The notes under the pieces were generated by a model. The model did no database searches. It had not been told where the DNA came from and worked only from the letters and a program-made list of their open reading frames with translations. Shown one piece after another: positions 6,969 through 14,185 of a stretch of DNA of 64,000 nt (position 1 is the stretch's first letter; each line of letters begins with the position of its first letter). The DNA lies in the NCBI GenBank assembly GCA_017554105.1, contig JAFZIY010000015.1, positions 1-64,000 on the forward strand, in the 5' to 3' direction. The position numbers and the translations under genes were made by a program. Source of the stretch: Prevotella sp. (GTDB lineage Bacteria > Bacteroidota > Bacteroidia > Bacteroidales > Bacteroidaceae).

Positions 6969-7454
6969 ATGGATATCATAACTTGGACAGCAGTAACAGT
7001 GATGAGCATGTACATGAACATGAGTTCACAACCGACAAATGGCAATTTCGTGTATAACGCAGAAATGCAGGACGGCAAGATTAGTGCCATTATCTCTTAT
7101 AAGAATGATATGAACTGCCTGACGGCAAACACTAAGCACCTCTACGACTATGACGAGCAGGACCGCGTGGTATCTGACCAGACACTCAGATGGAACACCC
7201 AGAAGGGAGAGTGGATTCCCGTAAAATGCATAGAGTATAGTTATGACGGAAACAACATTACCATGAGCTATATGAAATGGGACAACAAGTGCAACTACTA
7301 TCTGTCTCCTTCAGAGAAAGTGGTTTACACCACTATGGGCAACATGATTACCAGCGTTGAGGAATATAAGACGGACACCAAAGACGGTGAGATGCACCTC
7401 GCAGACCGTTACCTGCTGATGGGCGGTGTAGAGAACATGCTTGCCAAGAATTAA
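6969..7454 (+). CDS. DUF3836 family protein
   Basis: A 161-residue protein of the Bacteroidetes DUF3836 family. It shows the repeated pattern of a YDEQDRV turn near residue 58, KWNTQKGEWIPV-like strands, and a SYDGNNITMSYMKWD repeat near residue 96. The N-terminus (MDIITWTAVTVMSMYMNMSS) is hydrophobic and may act as a signal peptide or membrane anchor. Function is unknown in the family. It is the first gene of a likely operon with DUF2975, an SdpI-like protein and an XRE regulator. It has two promoters, one TAnnTTTG-type with an operator and one ECF-type, so envelope-stress control is suggested. Confidence 0.78.
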   Translation: MDIITWTAVTVMSMYMNMSSQPTNGNFVYNAEMQDGKISAIISYKNDMNCLTANTKHLYDYDEQDRVVSDQTLRWNTQKGEWIPVKCIEYSYDGNNITMSYMKWDNKCNYYLSPSEKVVYTTMGNMITSVEEYKTDTKDGEMHLADRYLLMGGVENMLAKN

Positions 7455-7471
7455 CGTAAAAGACTATAGGT

Positions 7472-7505
7472 GACCAGTCGGACAGGTCGTTCTGTCCGAC
7501 TGGTC
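7472..7505. repeat. perfect 14-bp inverted repeat
   Basis: GACCAGTCGGACAG (7472-7485), 6-nt loop, CTGTCCGACTGGTC (7492-7505). No T-run follows, so it is not a standard terminator. It lies between DUF3836 and DUF2975 and could stabilise mRNA ends or lower read-through. Confidence 0.75.
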
Positions 7506-7533
7506 CGACATTAATAATATAAAACAAAGAGAC

Positions 7534-8139
7534 ATGAGACACAAGATGAACATCCTTTGCGTGGTGATACTTATTTTCAGTATCATAATGCCAGTATTGG
7601 AAATGAGTGAGATTTTCTTCTCTCCGAAAGACGACTTCATGCTGACAGAAGTGAGGGTACGTCCCACACATATCGGAGACGACAATGCCGTCACCCTGAC
7701 AGAAAAAGACACGGGCAAGAGTATGAAGGCATGGGTTAAAGATGTTCTGGTTGAAAGGAACAAGGACATAAAGAACAAACCTTCGTCATGGTTAGCTTTC
7801 GCCTTGATACCTGTTGCCATTATAGGTATCGTGACATGGGTGATGTTCATCGTCTATCTCATAAAGTTTGCCATATCAATAAACAAAGGCGAGGTGTTCA
7901 CATGGAAAACGATAAACCTGCTGAGGAAAGCGGGATGGGCATCACTGATATCCACAATCATGCTACTTGTCATCGGTTTTATTCCACACAATATGATGGA
8001 CTTTAACGGTTATACCTTCGACTTTTCTGACGCGATAGAGAGCATCACCTCTCTTCTTCCCGGATTGCTCCTGTTGCTCATGGCACAGACCTACGGCATC
8101 GGACTGGAGCAGAAGGAAGAGTTGGAACAAGTAGTGTAA
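7534..8139 (+). CDS. DUF2975 membrane protein
   Basis: A 201-residue integral membrane protein of the DUF2975 type. It has one N-terminal helix (about 5-23), an extracytoplasmic loop of about 65 residues, then three helices near 88-115, 131-150 and 170-187. The segment INKGEVFTWKTINLLRKAGWA is the conserved cytoplasmic loop of the family. DUF2975 genes are commonly followed by a tiny YozG-like XRE regulator, as here (8657-8866), which supports the call. The pair is thought of as a membrane/regulator module of unknown signal. Confidence 0.8.
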   Translation: MRHKMNILCVVILIFSIIMPVLEMSEIFFSPKDDFMLTEVRVRPTHIGDDNAVTLTEKDTGKSMKAWVKDVLVERNKDIKNKPSSWLAFALIPVAIIGIVTWVMFIVYLIKFAISINKGEVFTWKTINLLRKAGWASLISTIMLLVIGFIPHNMMDFNGYTFDFSDAIESITSLLPGLLLLLMAQTYGIGLEQKEELEQVV

Positions 8140-8161
8140 ATCAAGAGTAAAACATAAGGCG

Positions 8162-8644
8162 ATGAAAAAACATTATATAGCACTGGCAATCACAGCACTG
8201 ACCACAGTGGTGGGTATAATAGGGATAGCAAAAGGTGGCACCCTGCCCATGCATTGGAATATAAACGGTGAGGTGGACCGCACTGGCAATAGCTGGGAAC
8301 TGCTCATACCTATGGGCATCGCCATAGCGATGTATCTGTTGTTCTGGTTCCTGGAAAAGCATCCCGAATACAGCAATACGAACCTGAGGAGAGAGGTGAA
8401 GGAGAAAGGAAAGGCGATGCTGTCAAACTATAGTGCCAACCTGAATATCATCATGTCGATAGTGATGCTCTATGTAATGCTGACCATAACGATGGTACTT
8501 CCCCTAACCCCCGTCGTTACTACACTCATGGCGGTGATACTGGTAGGTTATACATTGTTTTTTGCACACAAAGTGAGACGACTGAACCGTAATGCTGTGA
8601 AAGGAGATATGATGAAGGAAAAGGAAAATGAATCGAATATTTAA
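8162..8644 (+). CDS. SdpI/DUF1648-family membrane protein
   Basis: A 160-residue protein with four hydrophobic segments. The family motif LPMHWNINGEVDRTGN sits at about residues 28-43, right after the first helix; DUF1648 proteins share LPxHWNxxGExD. SdpI of Bacillus is an immunity and signalling protein against a toxic peptide, but many DUF1648 proteins have no known role. It lies between DUF2975 and the XRE regulator with short gaps, so it shares their operon. The order regulator plus membrane protein resembles the sdpRI immunity layout in general form only. Confidence 0.78.
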   Translation: MKKHYIALAITALTTVVGIIGIAKGGTLPMHWNINGEVDRTGNSWELLIPMGIAIAMYLLFWFLEKHPEYSNTNLRREVKEKGKAMLSNYSANLNIIMSIVMLYVMLTITMVLPLTPVVTTLMAVILVGYTLFFAHKVRRLNRNAVKGDMMKEKENESNI

Positions 8645-8656
8645 CAACACTGACAC

Positions 8657-8866
8657 ATGGGTAGAATAATAGTAAACTTAGACGTGGAGATGGCCAAGAA
8701 GAAAGTAGGCTTGGGAGAACTGGCAGAACGCATCGGTCTTACTCAGGCTAACCTCTCTATACTTAAGACAGGAAAGGCGAAAGCCATACGCTTCACCACT
8801 CTCGAGGCTATATGCAAAGAGCTGGGTTGCCAGCCTGGTGATATCCTGGAGTATCGTGACGAGTGA
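8657..8866 (+). CDS. YozG-like XRE-family transcriptional regulator
   Basis: A 69-residue protein that is almost entirely one helix-turn-helix domain: LGELAERIGLTQANLSILKTG then FTTLEAICKELGCQPGDILEY. Small XRE proteins of this length are typical partners of DUF2975. It begins 12 nt after the SdpI-like gene and probably represses its own operon; the dyad at 6822-6836 is the likely site (inference). Confidence 0.88.
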   Translation: MGRIIVNLDVEMAKKKVGLGELAERIGLTQANLSILKTGKAKAIRFTTLEAICKELGCQPGDILEYRDE

Positions 8867-8878
8867 GGTTTTCTTAAA

Positions 8879-8905
8879 CGTAAATGACCGTAAATAAGAC
8901 GTAAA
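8879..8905. repeat. CGTAAA repeats upstream of GxxExxY gene
   Basis: CGTAAA occurs at 8879, 8889 and 8900 (10-11 bp steps). The reverse motif occurs three times after the gene (9346-9383), so the gene is bracketed by inverted clusters. Confidence 0.6.
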
Positions 8906-8922
8906 TAAACATAAATAAATTT

Positions 8923-9342
8923 ATGAACGACTATAAAAATCTCGTATATAAGATTATCGGTGCTGCAATGGAAGTGCACAACGAACTGGGATACGGATTA
9001 TTAGAACCTATATATCAAGAGGCTCTATCCATGGAATTAAACATGCGTGGCATAAATAATTCAAGAGAGGTAGAGGTTGACACTTTCTATAAGGGCATGC
9101 TAATGAACAAGAAATACAAAATTGACATGCTCGTTGAAGATGTTATTGTAGAATTGAAGGCAGTAGAAAGCCTATCGTCAGAACATCGAATGCAGTTGTT
9201 CAATTACATGCGCTTGACAAAGAAGCCCGTAGGTCTATTAATAAATTTTGGGGAAGAAGTTCTCCATGGTGAACGCTACTGTTATGACGAAGAATCGAAT
9301 GTTTGTTATAGAGTAGATAAGAATATGATACCCGTAGAATAA
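8923..9342 (+). CDS. GxxExxY protein (PD-(D/E)XK-like fold)
   Basis: A 139-residue protein of the GxxExxY family. The name motif is G25-L-L-E28-P-I-Y31. A nuclease-like D68...E77-L-K79 arrangement follows (KIDMLVEDVIVELKA), the core of PD-(D/E)XK enzymes, with an SSEHRMQLFNYM helix behind it. Biochemical function is unproven; DNA or RNA processing is inferred from the fold. The family is often patchy and multi-copy in genomes. Here it stands alone between inverted CGTAAA clusters, which may mark an inserted unit. Confidence 0.85.
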   Translation: MNDYKNLVYKIIGAAMEVHNELGYGLLEPIYQEALSMELNMRGINNSREVEVDTFYKGMLMNKKYKIDMLVEDVIVELKAVESLSSEHRMQLFNYMRLTKKPVGLLINFGEEVLHGERYCYDEESNVCYRVDKNMIPVE

Positions 9343-9345
9343 GTA

Positions 9346-9383
9346 TTTACGTGTTATTTACGTTTCATTGACGGCAATTTACG
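9346..9383. repeat. TTTACG repeats downstream of GxxExxY gene
   Basis: TTTACG at 9346, 9357 and 9378, the inverse of the three CGTAAA motifs at 8879-8905. The first begins 4 nt after the stop codon. Confidence 0.6.
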
Positions 9384-9441
9384 TTTAAAAGATATATATG
9401 TAAGTAAAGTATATAGTTAACGTTTAAAAATACAAAGAACA

Positions 9442-9759
9442 ATGATTATTAGTACAACCCCTACACTGGAGGGTAACCCAGTGAAACAGTATTTGGGAGT
9501 AGTGACAGGCGAAACCATAGTAGGAGCAAACATCGTGAAGGACTTTATGGCAGGCATCCATGATATCGTGGGCGGTCGTGCCAGTTCCTACGAGAGAGTG
9601 CTTATCGAGGCAAAGGAATCATCATTGGCAGAGATGAGCCAGCGTGCAGCAGAGATGGGCGCCAACGCCATTCTGGCTGTTGACATCGACTATGAGACTG
9701 TCGGTTCCGGTGGCTCTATGCTTATGGTTGCAACAAGTGGCACGGCAGTGATTATCTGA
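9442..9759 (+). CDS. YbjQ/UPF0145 family heavy-metal-binding-domain protein
   Basis: A 105-residue soluble protein matching the whole YbjQ family: the start ISTTPTLEGNPVKQYLGVVTGE, the central DFMAGIHDIVGGRASSYE, and the end MGANAILAVDIDYETVG. The family forms a small oligomeric fold sometimes labelled a heavy-metal-binding domain; its physiological role is not settled. It is preceded by AT-rich sequence with no clear TAnnTTTG box and seems monocistronic. Confidence 0.9.
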   Translation: MIISTTPTLEGNPVKQYLGVVTGETIVGANIVKDFMAGIHDIVGGRASSYERVLIEAKESSLAEMSQRAAEMGANAILAVDIDYETVGSGGSMLMVATSGTAVII

Positions 9760-9789
9760 TGCTTGTCATTCAAAAATAATACGGAAAGG

Positions 9790-9820
9790 TTGTAAGGTTT
9801 GAGAATAAATAGTAATTTTG
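9790..9820 (+). promoter_or_regulatory. promoter of the PCMD-OMP pair
   Basis: TTG at 9790-9792 and TAATTTTG at 9813-9820, 20 bp apart. The start codon follows at 9874. Confidence 0.65.
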
Positions 9821-9873
9821 CAGAGATTTTATCTCTATTATTAATGTTATTCACAAGCAAAACGATTAAACGT

Positions 9874-11025
9874 ATGAAACACTATCCGTTGTTTGTTCTT
9901 TTGTCCGTCTTGCTGATTTCTTCGTGTATCAAAGACGAGCCATTGAACAGCGAATGCGACATCTTAAGCGCATGGGTGGAAGGCGATGCATATGCAGAGA
10001 ACTTCTACGATAACGCACATATGCGCATTGAGAACATCTCGTCTGCTGACAAAGAGATTACCTTCAGCATACGGTCGCTGATGTCGCTCCCAAAAAGTAT
10101 TCCCGTACACTTTGCACTGACACCAGGAGCAACCATACAGCCGGAAAACGGTAGCGCGCAGGACTTCACCGCAGGTCCTGTAACCTACACCGTGACTTCT
10201 GAAGATGGTACGTGGAAGCGTCAATACACCGTGTCATTCAAAGAGGCCACGATGCCCACCTTCAAGTTCGGTTTCGAGCATTTTAAAACTATCGAAGGCA
10301 CCAACAATAATTCATATCATGAGTTCTTCGAGGTGGATCAGATGGGAGCGGAACACAACATATGGGCATCTGGCAATCCAGGAGCAATAATTATAAAAAT
10401 GAATACGGCTCCCGAAGACCAGCCCACCTTTTCCACACCCAACGGATACGAAGGACGCGGAGTATGCCTGAACACACAGTCGGCAGGAACTCTGGGCGAA
10501 CTCTTCGGCAAGCCCATTGCTGCCGGCAACCTCTTTATGGGACGGTTCATTCTCGAGAATGTGCTTACCGACGCCCTGAAGACTACCGAGTTCGGTCGTC
10601 CTATAGACCGGGTGCCTGTCAGAGTGACGGGATATTACAAGTATCATCCTGGCGAGACATTCACCGACAAGAACATGAATGTGGTGCCCGGACGTACCGA
10701 CGAGGCAAGCATCTATGCAGTGTTCTACCGTAACAAGGACAACAACGGCAAAGATGTCTATCTCTATGGCGACGATGTGCTGACCAGTCCGTACATCGTA
10801 AAGAAAGCAGTAGTCGCTTCTCTGCCTCCTACCGATGAATGGACTCGCTTCGAGATGTTCTTCGAAGGTGGTGAAGCCGATCAAGAACTGGTGCTTGCAC
10901 ATGGCTACAACATGACGATAGTGTTCTCATCGAGCAAAGACGGAGCCTCCTTTGAGGGTGCTGTTGGAAGCGTGCTCTATGTTGATGAAGTGGAAGTGTC
11001 ATTCGAGGATATCGATGAAAACTAA
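9874..11025 (+). CDS. PCMD domain-containing surface lipoprotein
   Basis: A 383-residue exported protein. The signal MKHYPLFVLLSVLLISSC has lipobox Cys at residue 18. A short Ig-like region at about 20-120 (ITFSIRSLMSLPKSIPVHF, then the sheet VTYTVTSEDGTWKRQYTVSF) precedes a PCMD (putative carbohydrate metabolism) jelly-roll domain to the end, with the usual GYYKYHPGE and SVLYVDEVE motifs. PCMD proteins are Bacteroidetes surface proteins thought to bind or process glycans. The ATG at 9874 is chosen because the in-frame codon at 9799 precedes the promoter box. It is followed by an OMP barrel gene 15 nt on, a common pairing. Confidence 0.85.
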   Translation: MKHYPLFVLLSVLLISSCIKDEPLNSECDILSAWVEGDAYAENFYDNAHMRIENISSADKEITFSIRSLMSLPKSIPVHFALTPGATIQPENGSAQDFTAGPVTYTVTSEDGTWKRQYTVSFKEATMPTFKFGFEHFKTIEGTNNNSYHEFFEVDQMGAEHNIWASGNPGAIIIKMNTAPEDQPTFSTPNGYEGRGVCLNTQSAGTLGELFGKPIAAGNLFMGRFILENVLTDALKTTEFGRPIDRVPVRVTGYYKYHPGETFTDKNMNVVPGRTDEASIYAVFYRNKDNNGKDVYLYGDDVLTSPYIVKKAVVASLPPTDEWTRFEMFFEGGEADQELVLAHGYNMTIVFSSSKDGASFEGAVGSVLYVDEVEVSFEDIDEN

Positions 11026-11040
11026 AAAAGGAGGAACCAC

Positions 11041-11799
11041 ATGATGAAAAAGTGCATATTTATATTTGCGTTATCTGTTGCCATTTTCACTGCCAACAGT
11101 GCTTTTGCCGACGATAATCAGAAAAAGTTAGAACTGAAAGCACGCATCGGCTATAACATCGGAGCAACAACACCCATAGGCATACCTGCCACCATAAGAA
11201 GCATCGAGGCATTCAGACTGACACCTTCGTTCATGGCTGGTGCCGATGTCATGATGCCGCTTTGCTCGAAATGGGGCATTGCGACAGGTCTGCGTTTCGA
11301 GAACAAAGCGATGAATGCCGATGCCAAGACCAAAGGCTACCGCACGGAACTTGTAAAAGGCGACAGCAAGGTGGAGGGACTCTTCACCGGACTCGTTAAG
11401 CAGAAAGTGACCGAATGGATGTTCACGGTGCCTGTCAAGGCTACCTATCAGGTGAGTCCAAAGGTAACCCTCAGTGCCGGTCCCTACATCTCGTTGCTGA
11501 TATCCAAGGACTTCAGCGGTATCGCTTCTGACGGATACCTCCGTCAAGGCGACCCCACAGGACCCAAGATAATCATTGGCAACAAGGAAGGTGAATGGGC
11601 AACATACGACTTCAGCGATGAAATGCGTAATTTCCAAGTGGGCATTGCCGCAGGGGTTGACTGGCAACTGTACCAGAACTTCGGACTTTCGGCCGATGTT
11701 AACTGGGGACTTTCAGGTATCTTCAAAAGCGACTTCAAGACTGTGGAGCAATCGCTCTACCCAGTTTACGGAACCATCGGCGTGTTCTACAAATTCTGA
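11041..11799 (+). CDS. outer membrane beta-barrel protein
   Basis: A 252-residue protein with a signal peptide (MMKKCIFIFALSVAIFTANSAFA) and alternating hydrophobic strands ending in the aromatic C-terminal signature GTIGVFYKF, as in the PorT/OMP_b-brl families. Strand pairs are visible at ELKARIGYNIGA, WGIATGLRFEN, WMFTVPVKATYQVSPKVTLSAGPYISL and FQVGIAAGVDWQLYQNFGLSADVNWGLSG. It probably sits in the outer membrane with the PCMD lipoprotein as partner. Specific function unknown. Confidence 0.82.
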   Translation: MMKKCIFIFALSVAIFTANSAFADDNQKKLELKARIGYNIGATTPIGIPATIRSIEAFRLTPSFMAGADVMMPLCSKWGIATGLRFENKAMNADAKTKGYRTELVKGDSKVEGLFTGLVKQKVTEWMFTVPVKATYQVSPKVTLSAGPYISLLISKDFSGIASDGYLRQGDPTGPKIIIGNKEGEWATYDFSDEMRNFQVGIAAGVDWQLYQNFGLSADVNWGLSGIFKSDFKTVEQSLYPVYGTIGVFYKF

Positions 11800-11858
11800 C
11801 AAGTCGCAAGCACTTCAGCATATACCGCAAAAAATAATTGAAAAAAATCATATTTCGT

Positions 11859-11886
11859 GTAGTTTTTCAGAATCTTGTGCGTCTAA
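11859..11886 (+). promoter_or_regulatory. ECF-type promoter before the sigma gene
   Basis: GTAGTT (11859-11864), 15 bp, CGTCTAA (11880-11886). It matches the promoter at 6885-6912 in both boxes and in spacing, which suggests autoregulation by the ECF factor that follows. Confidence 0.65.
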
Positions 11887-11916
11887 CGTGTAGAAATCAA
11901 TAATTAAACAACAGAA

Positions 11917-12387
11917 ATGGAACAAAAAGAGAATGATTTCTCCCGGATAATTCGAGAGCAGAAGAGCACCATCTACACCGTGTGCTACATGTTCTCGAAA
12001 GACAAACAAGAGGTGGACGACCTATTCCAAGAGGTGCTCGTGAGACTGTGGCAAGGCTTCGACTCGTTCGAAGGAAAGAGCGACCTGCGCACATGGGTGT
12101 ATAAGGTAAGCCTCAACACCTGCATCTCCATCGACAGGAAGAAGAAACGCCGCAAGACACAGCCTCTCATCGAGAGCATCGACCTCTTCGACAAGAACGA
12201 TGCTGATAACCGTCAGACCGACCTGCTGCACCAGCGCATACAGAAACTCCAGGCTTTCGACCGCGCCATCGTGCTGCTCTGGCTCGAGAACATGAGTTAC
12301 GACGAGATAGCACAGATAGTGGGAATCTCGGTGAAGAACGTCTCGGTGAGACTCTTCCGCATCAAAGAACAACTGAAAAACGGATAG
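11917..12387 (+). CDS. ECF-type RNA polymerase sigma-70 factor
   Basis: A 156-residue sigma factor with region 2 (about 8-75: DLFQEVLVRLWQGFDSFEG, then DLRTWVYKVSLNTC) and region 4 (about 100-150: LWLENMSYDEIAQIVGISVK, then NVSVRLFRIKEQL). Regions 1 and 3 are absent, as in ECF factors. It directs RNA polymerase to special promoters, and its own upstream sequence holds such a site. The next gene, 39 nt on, encodes a membrane protein that may hold it inactive. Confidence 0.93.
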   Translation: MEQKENDFSRIIREQKSTIYTVCYMFSKDKQEVDDLFQEVLVRLWQGFDSFEGKSDLRTWVYKVSLNTCISIDRKKKRRKTQPLIESIDLFDKNDADNRQTDLLHQRIQKLQAFDRAIVLLWLENMSYDEIAQIVGISVKNVSVRLFRIKEQLKNG

Positions 12388-12426
12388 TAATAAAACAAAG
12401 TATAAACATAAAAAACTACACGAGAT

Positions 12427-13020
12427 ATGGAAAATTACAATGATTTCAACGAACTCGAGGAGATGCGCCAGCAAATCAAGGCGCTGAAGGAAAAAGTAGA
12501 GCGTAATGGCGTGCTCAACGAAAGACTGGTGAGAAAGTCTGTGCAAGATAAGATGAAGAGCATTCACATCACAATATATAAGTTGTTTGCAATGGTTCTT
12601 ATCGCTATTCCACTATGGGTGTTTATAAAATATCAGCACAACCTCTCCTGGTATTACACTATCTTCACCATATTGATGATGCTGGTATCGGTTTTCTTCG
12701 ACTGGTATATCAACCGCATCGACGTGAGCAAAATGGGTGATGACATGAAAAAGACCGCCAACGAGTTGCTGAAGATGAAGAAGCAACGCGCACTGCAAGA
12801 GAAGATAGCCTTGTTACTTGTGGTGCCCCTGTGGTTAGTATGGACGGTATTCGAGTTCCGCTCCAGTATCACCGACCCTGTAATGGCAAACGGATTGCTT
12901 ATCGGAATGATAATTGGTGTCATCATAGGCATGATTGTCGGTCTTAGCATATACTTCAAGATGCAGCGTAAGAACACCGAGATGCTTGAAGAGATAGAAT
13001 CTATCACCGAGGAAGAATAA
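12427..13020 (+). CDS. membrane protein behind ECF sigma, possible anti-sigma factor
   Basis: A 197-residue protein. A charged, coiled-coil-prone N-terminus (about 1-48, FNELEEMRQQIKALKEKVER) is followed by two hydrophobic hairpins: helices near 50-66 and 74-92, then 123-140 and 150-172. It ends in an acidic tail. No known anti-sigma domain (zinc-finger or FecR type) is seen. Position directly after the sigma gene, shared transcription and a cytosolic N-terminal coiled coil make it the best anti-sigma candidate, but this is inference. A terminator at 13036-13068 ends the operon. Confidence 0.6.
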   Translation: MENYNDFNELEEMRQQIKALKEKVERNGVLNERLVRKSVQDKMKSIHITIYKLFAMVLIAIPLWVFIKYQHNLSWYYTIFTILMMLVSVFFDWYINRIDVSKMGDDMKKTANELLKMKKQRALQEKIALLLVVPLWLVWTVFEFRSSITDPVMANGLLIGMIIGVIIGMIVGLSIYFKMQRKNTEMLEEIESITEEE

Positions 13021-13035
13021 AATATACTTTTACTT

Positions 13036-13068
13036 GTAGGGGCAGTTGGTGATGCTGTCCCTACTTTT
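13036..13068 (+). terminator. intrinsic terminator
   Basis: GTAGGGGCAG (13036-13045) pairs with CTGTCCCTAC (13055-13064), ten pairs including one G-U, followed by TTTT. Confidence 0.75.
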
Positions 13069-13081
13069 CACGGAATTTAAA

Positions 13082-13131
13082 AGTTGACAAGTAATCAGTT
13101 GACAAGTTGACGAGATGCTTGAAAACGATAT
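13082..13131. repeat. dispersed AGTTGACAAG repeat, copy 1
   Basis: AGTTGACAAGTAA, then AGTTGACAAGTTGACGAG and TGCTTGAAAA. The same order and nearly the same bases recur at 46487-46536, over about 50 bp. Internal short tandem units (GTTGACAA) suggest slippage. It lies in the leader of the TraB-like gene. Confidence 0.65.
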
Positions 13132-13150
13132 TCAAAACAATAAATAGAAA

Positions 13151-14059
13151 ATGATGAAGAAAACAATTCTTACCCTCGCGCTGGTTCTCACAGCGGCACT
13201 CAGCGCAAACGCACAGTTGCTCTACAAGATTTCGGGCAACGGAATCAACCGCGACAGTTACATCATAGGCACCTATCATCTGGCGCAGGTGAGTTTTGTC
13301 GATAGCATTCCTGGCATCAAGACTGCCATCGATGAAACAGAACAGGTGTATGGTGAACTCGAAATGAGCGATATGGCAAGTTCCGAGAACACAATGAAGA
13401 TGCAACAGGCAATGATGCTCGAGGATGGAAAGACTCTTTCCTCGCTGCTCACAGAGGAGCAGCAAGGTAAGTTGAACACCATACTAAATAACATTCTTGG
13501 AGCCGACCTTACTAATCCGATGGTGAAACAACAGCTTGACAAGTTGACACCGCAGGCAATGGGGACACAGTTGACGCTCCTTAATTACCTGAAAAGGGAA
13601 CCGTCATTCAACCCCACGAAGTCCTTCGATGGCTATTTCCAGGATGTAGCAAAGGAGAAAGGCAAGGAAGTGAAAGGTTTCGAGACCATTGACTTCCAAA
13701 TCGATGCCCTTTTCCACGGAATAACATTGGAGCGTCAGGTGGAACAGCTGATATGCTTTTGCGACAACTTCGACTATCAGGATTCTATGACCGAACGCCT
13801 CATAAAGGCATTCTATGCACAAGACATGAAGGGCATTGAGGAAATCACTGACGAGAAACTGAACAACTCGTGTGACAATACCGACGAGGAGAACGAGCGC
13901 CTCATATACGGACGCAACGACAACTGGCTGGCACAGATGCCTGCTATAATGAAGGAGAAACCTACACTCTTCGTTGTCGGTGCCGCCCATCTGGTGGGTG
14001 ACCGCGGTGTTCTCAACGGCCTTCGCAAGGCAGGCTTCACCGTCACCGGTGCGAAATGA
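13151..14059 (+). CDS. TraB/GumN family protein, exported
   Basis: A 302-residue protein with signal peptide MMKKTILTLALVLTAALSANAQ. It has the TraB/GumN hallmarks: a GTYH motif at 40-43 near the N-terminus, an ETI/E-rich middle, and a C-terminal VVGAAHLVGDRGV motif with the second conserved His. The fold is related to Tiki-like metal-dependent proteases, with the GxxH and GxxH-type residues as ligands, so a periplasmic hydrolase role is possible but unproven. Single-gene unit; an AT-rich hairpin follows. Confidence 0.85.
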   Translation: MMKKTILTLALVLTAALSANAQLLYKISGNGINRDSYIIGTYHLAQVSFVDSIPGIKTAIDETEQVYGELEMSDMASSENTMKMQQAMMLEDGKTLSSLLTEEQQGKLNTILNNILGADLTNPMVKQQLDKLTPQAMGTQLTLLNYLKREPSFNPTKSFDGYFQDVAKEKGKEVKGFETIDFQIDALFHGITLERQVEQLICFCDNFDYQDSMTERLIKAFYAQDMKGIEEITDEKLNNSCDNTDEENERLIYGRNDNWLAQMPAIMKEKPTLFVVGAAHLVGDRGVLNGLRKAGFTVTGAK

Positions 14060-14064
14060 TACTC

Positions 14065-14098
14065 ATAATAACAATCTATAAAAAAAGTATGTTATTAT
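14065..14098. terminator. AT-rich hairpin after the TraB-like gene
   Basis: ATAATAACA (14065-14073) pairs with TGTTATTAT (14090-14098), loop 16 nt. The stem is weak and the T-run short. Confidence 0.4.
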
Positions 14099-14121
14099 TT
14101 AGGTTGTAAAGAATTATTTGC

Positions 14122-14129
14122 TAATTTTG
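14122..14129 (+). promoter_or_regulatory. -7 box of the M16 protease gene
   Basis: TAATTTTG, about 57 bp before the start at 14186. The -33 box is not clear. Confidence 0.5.
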
Positions 14130-14185
14130 CACACCGCAATCTAACTATATCTGTAATCAATATAATGTTAACTAATATACAAAAC

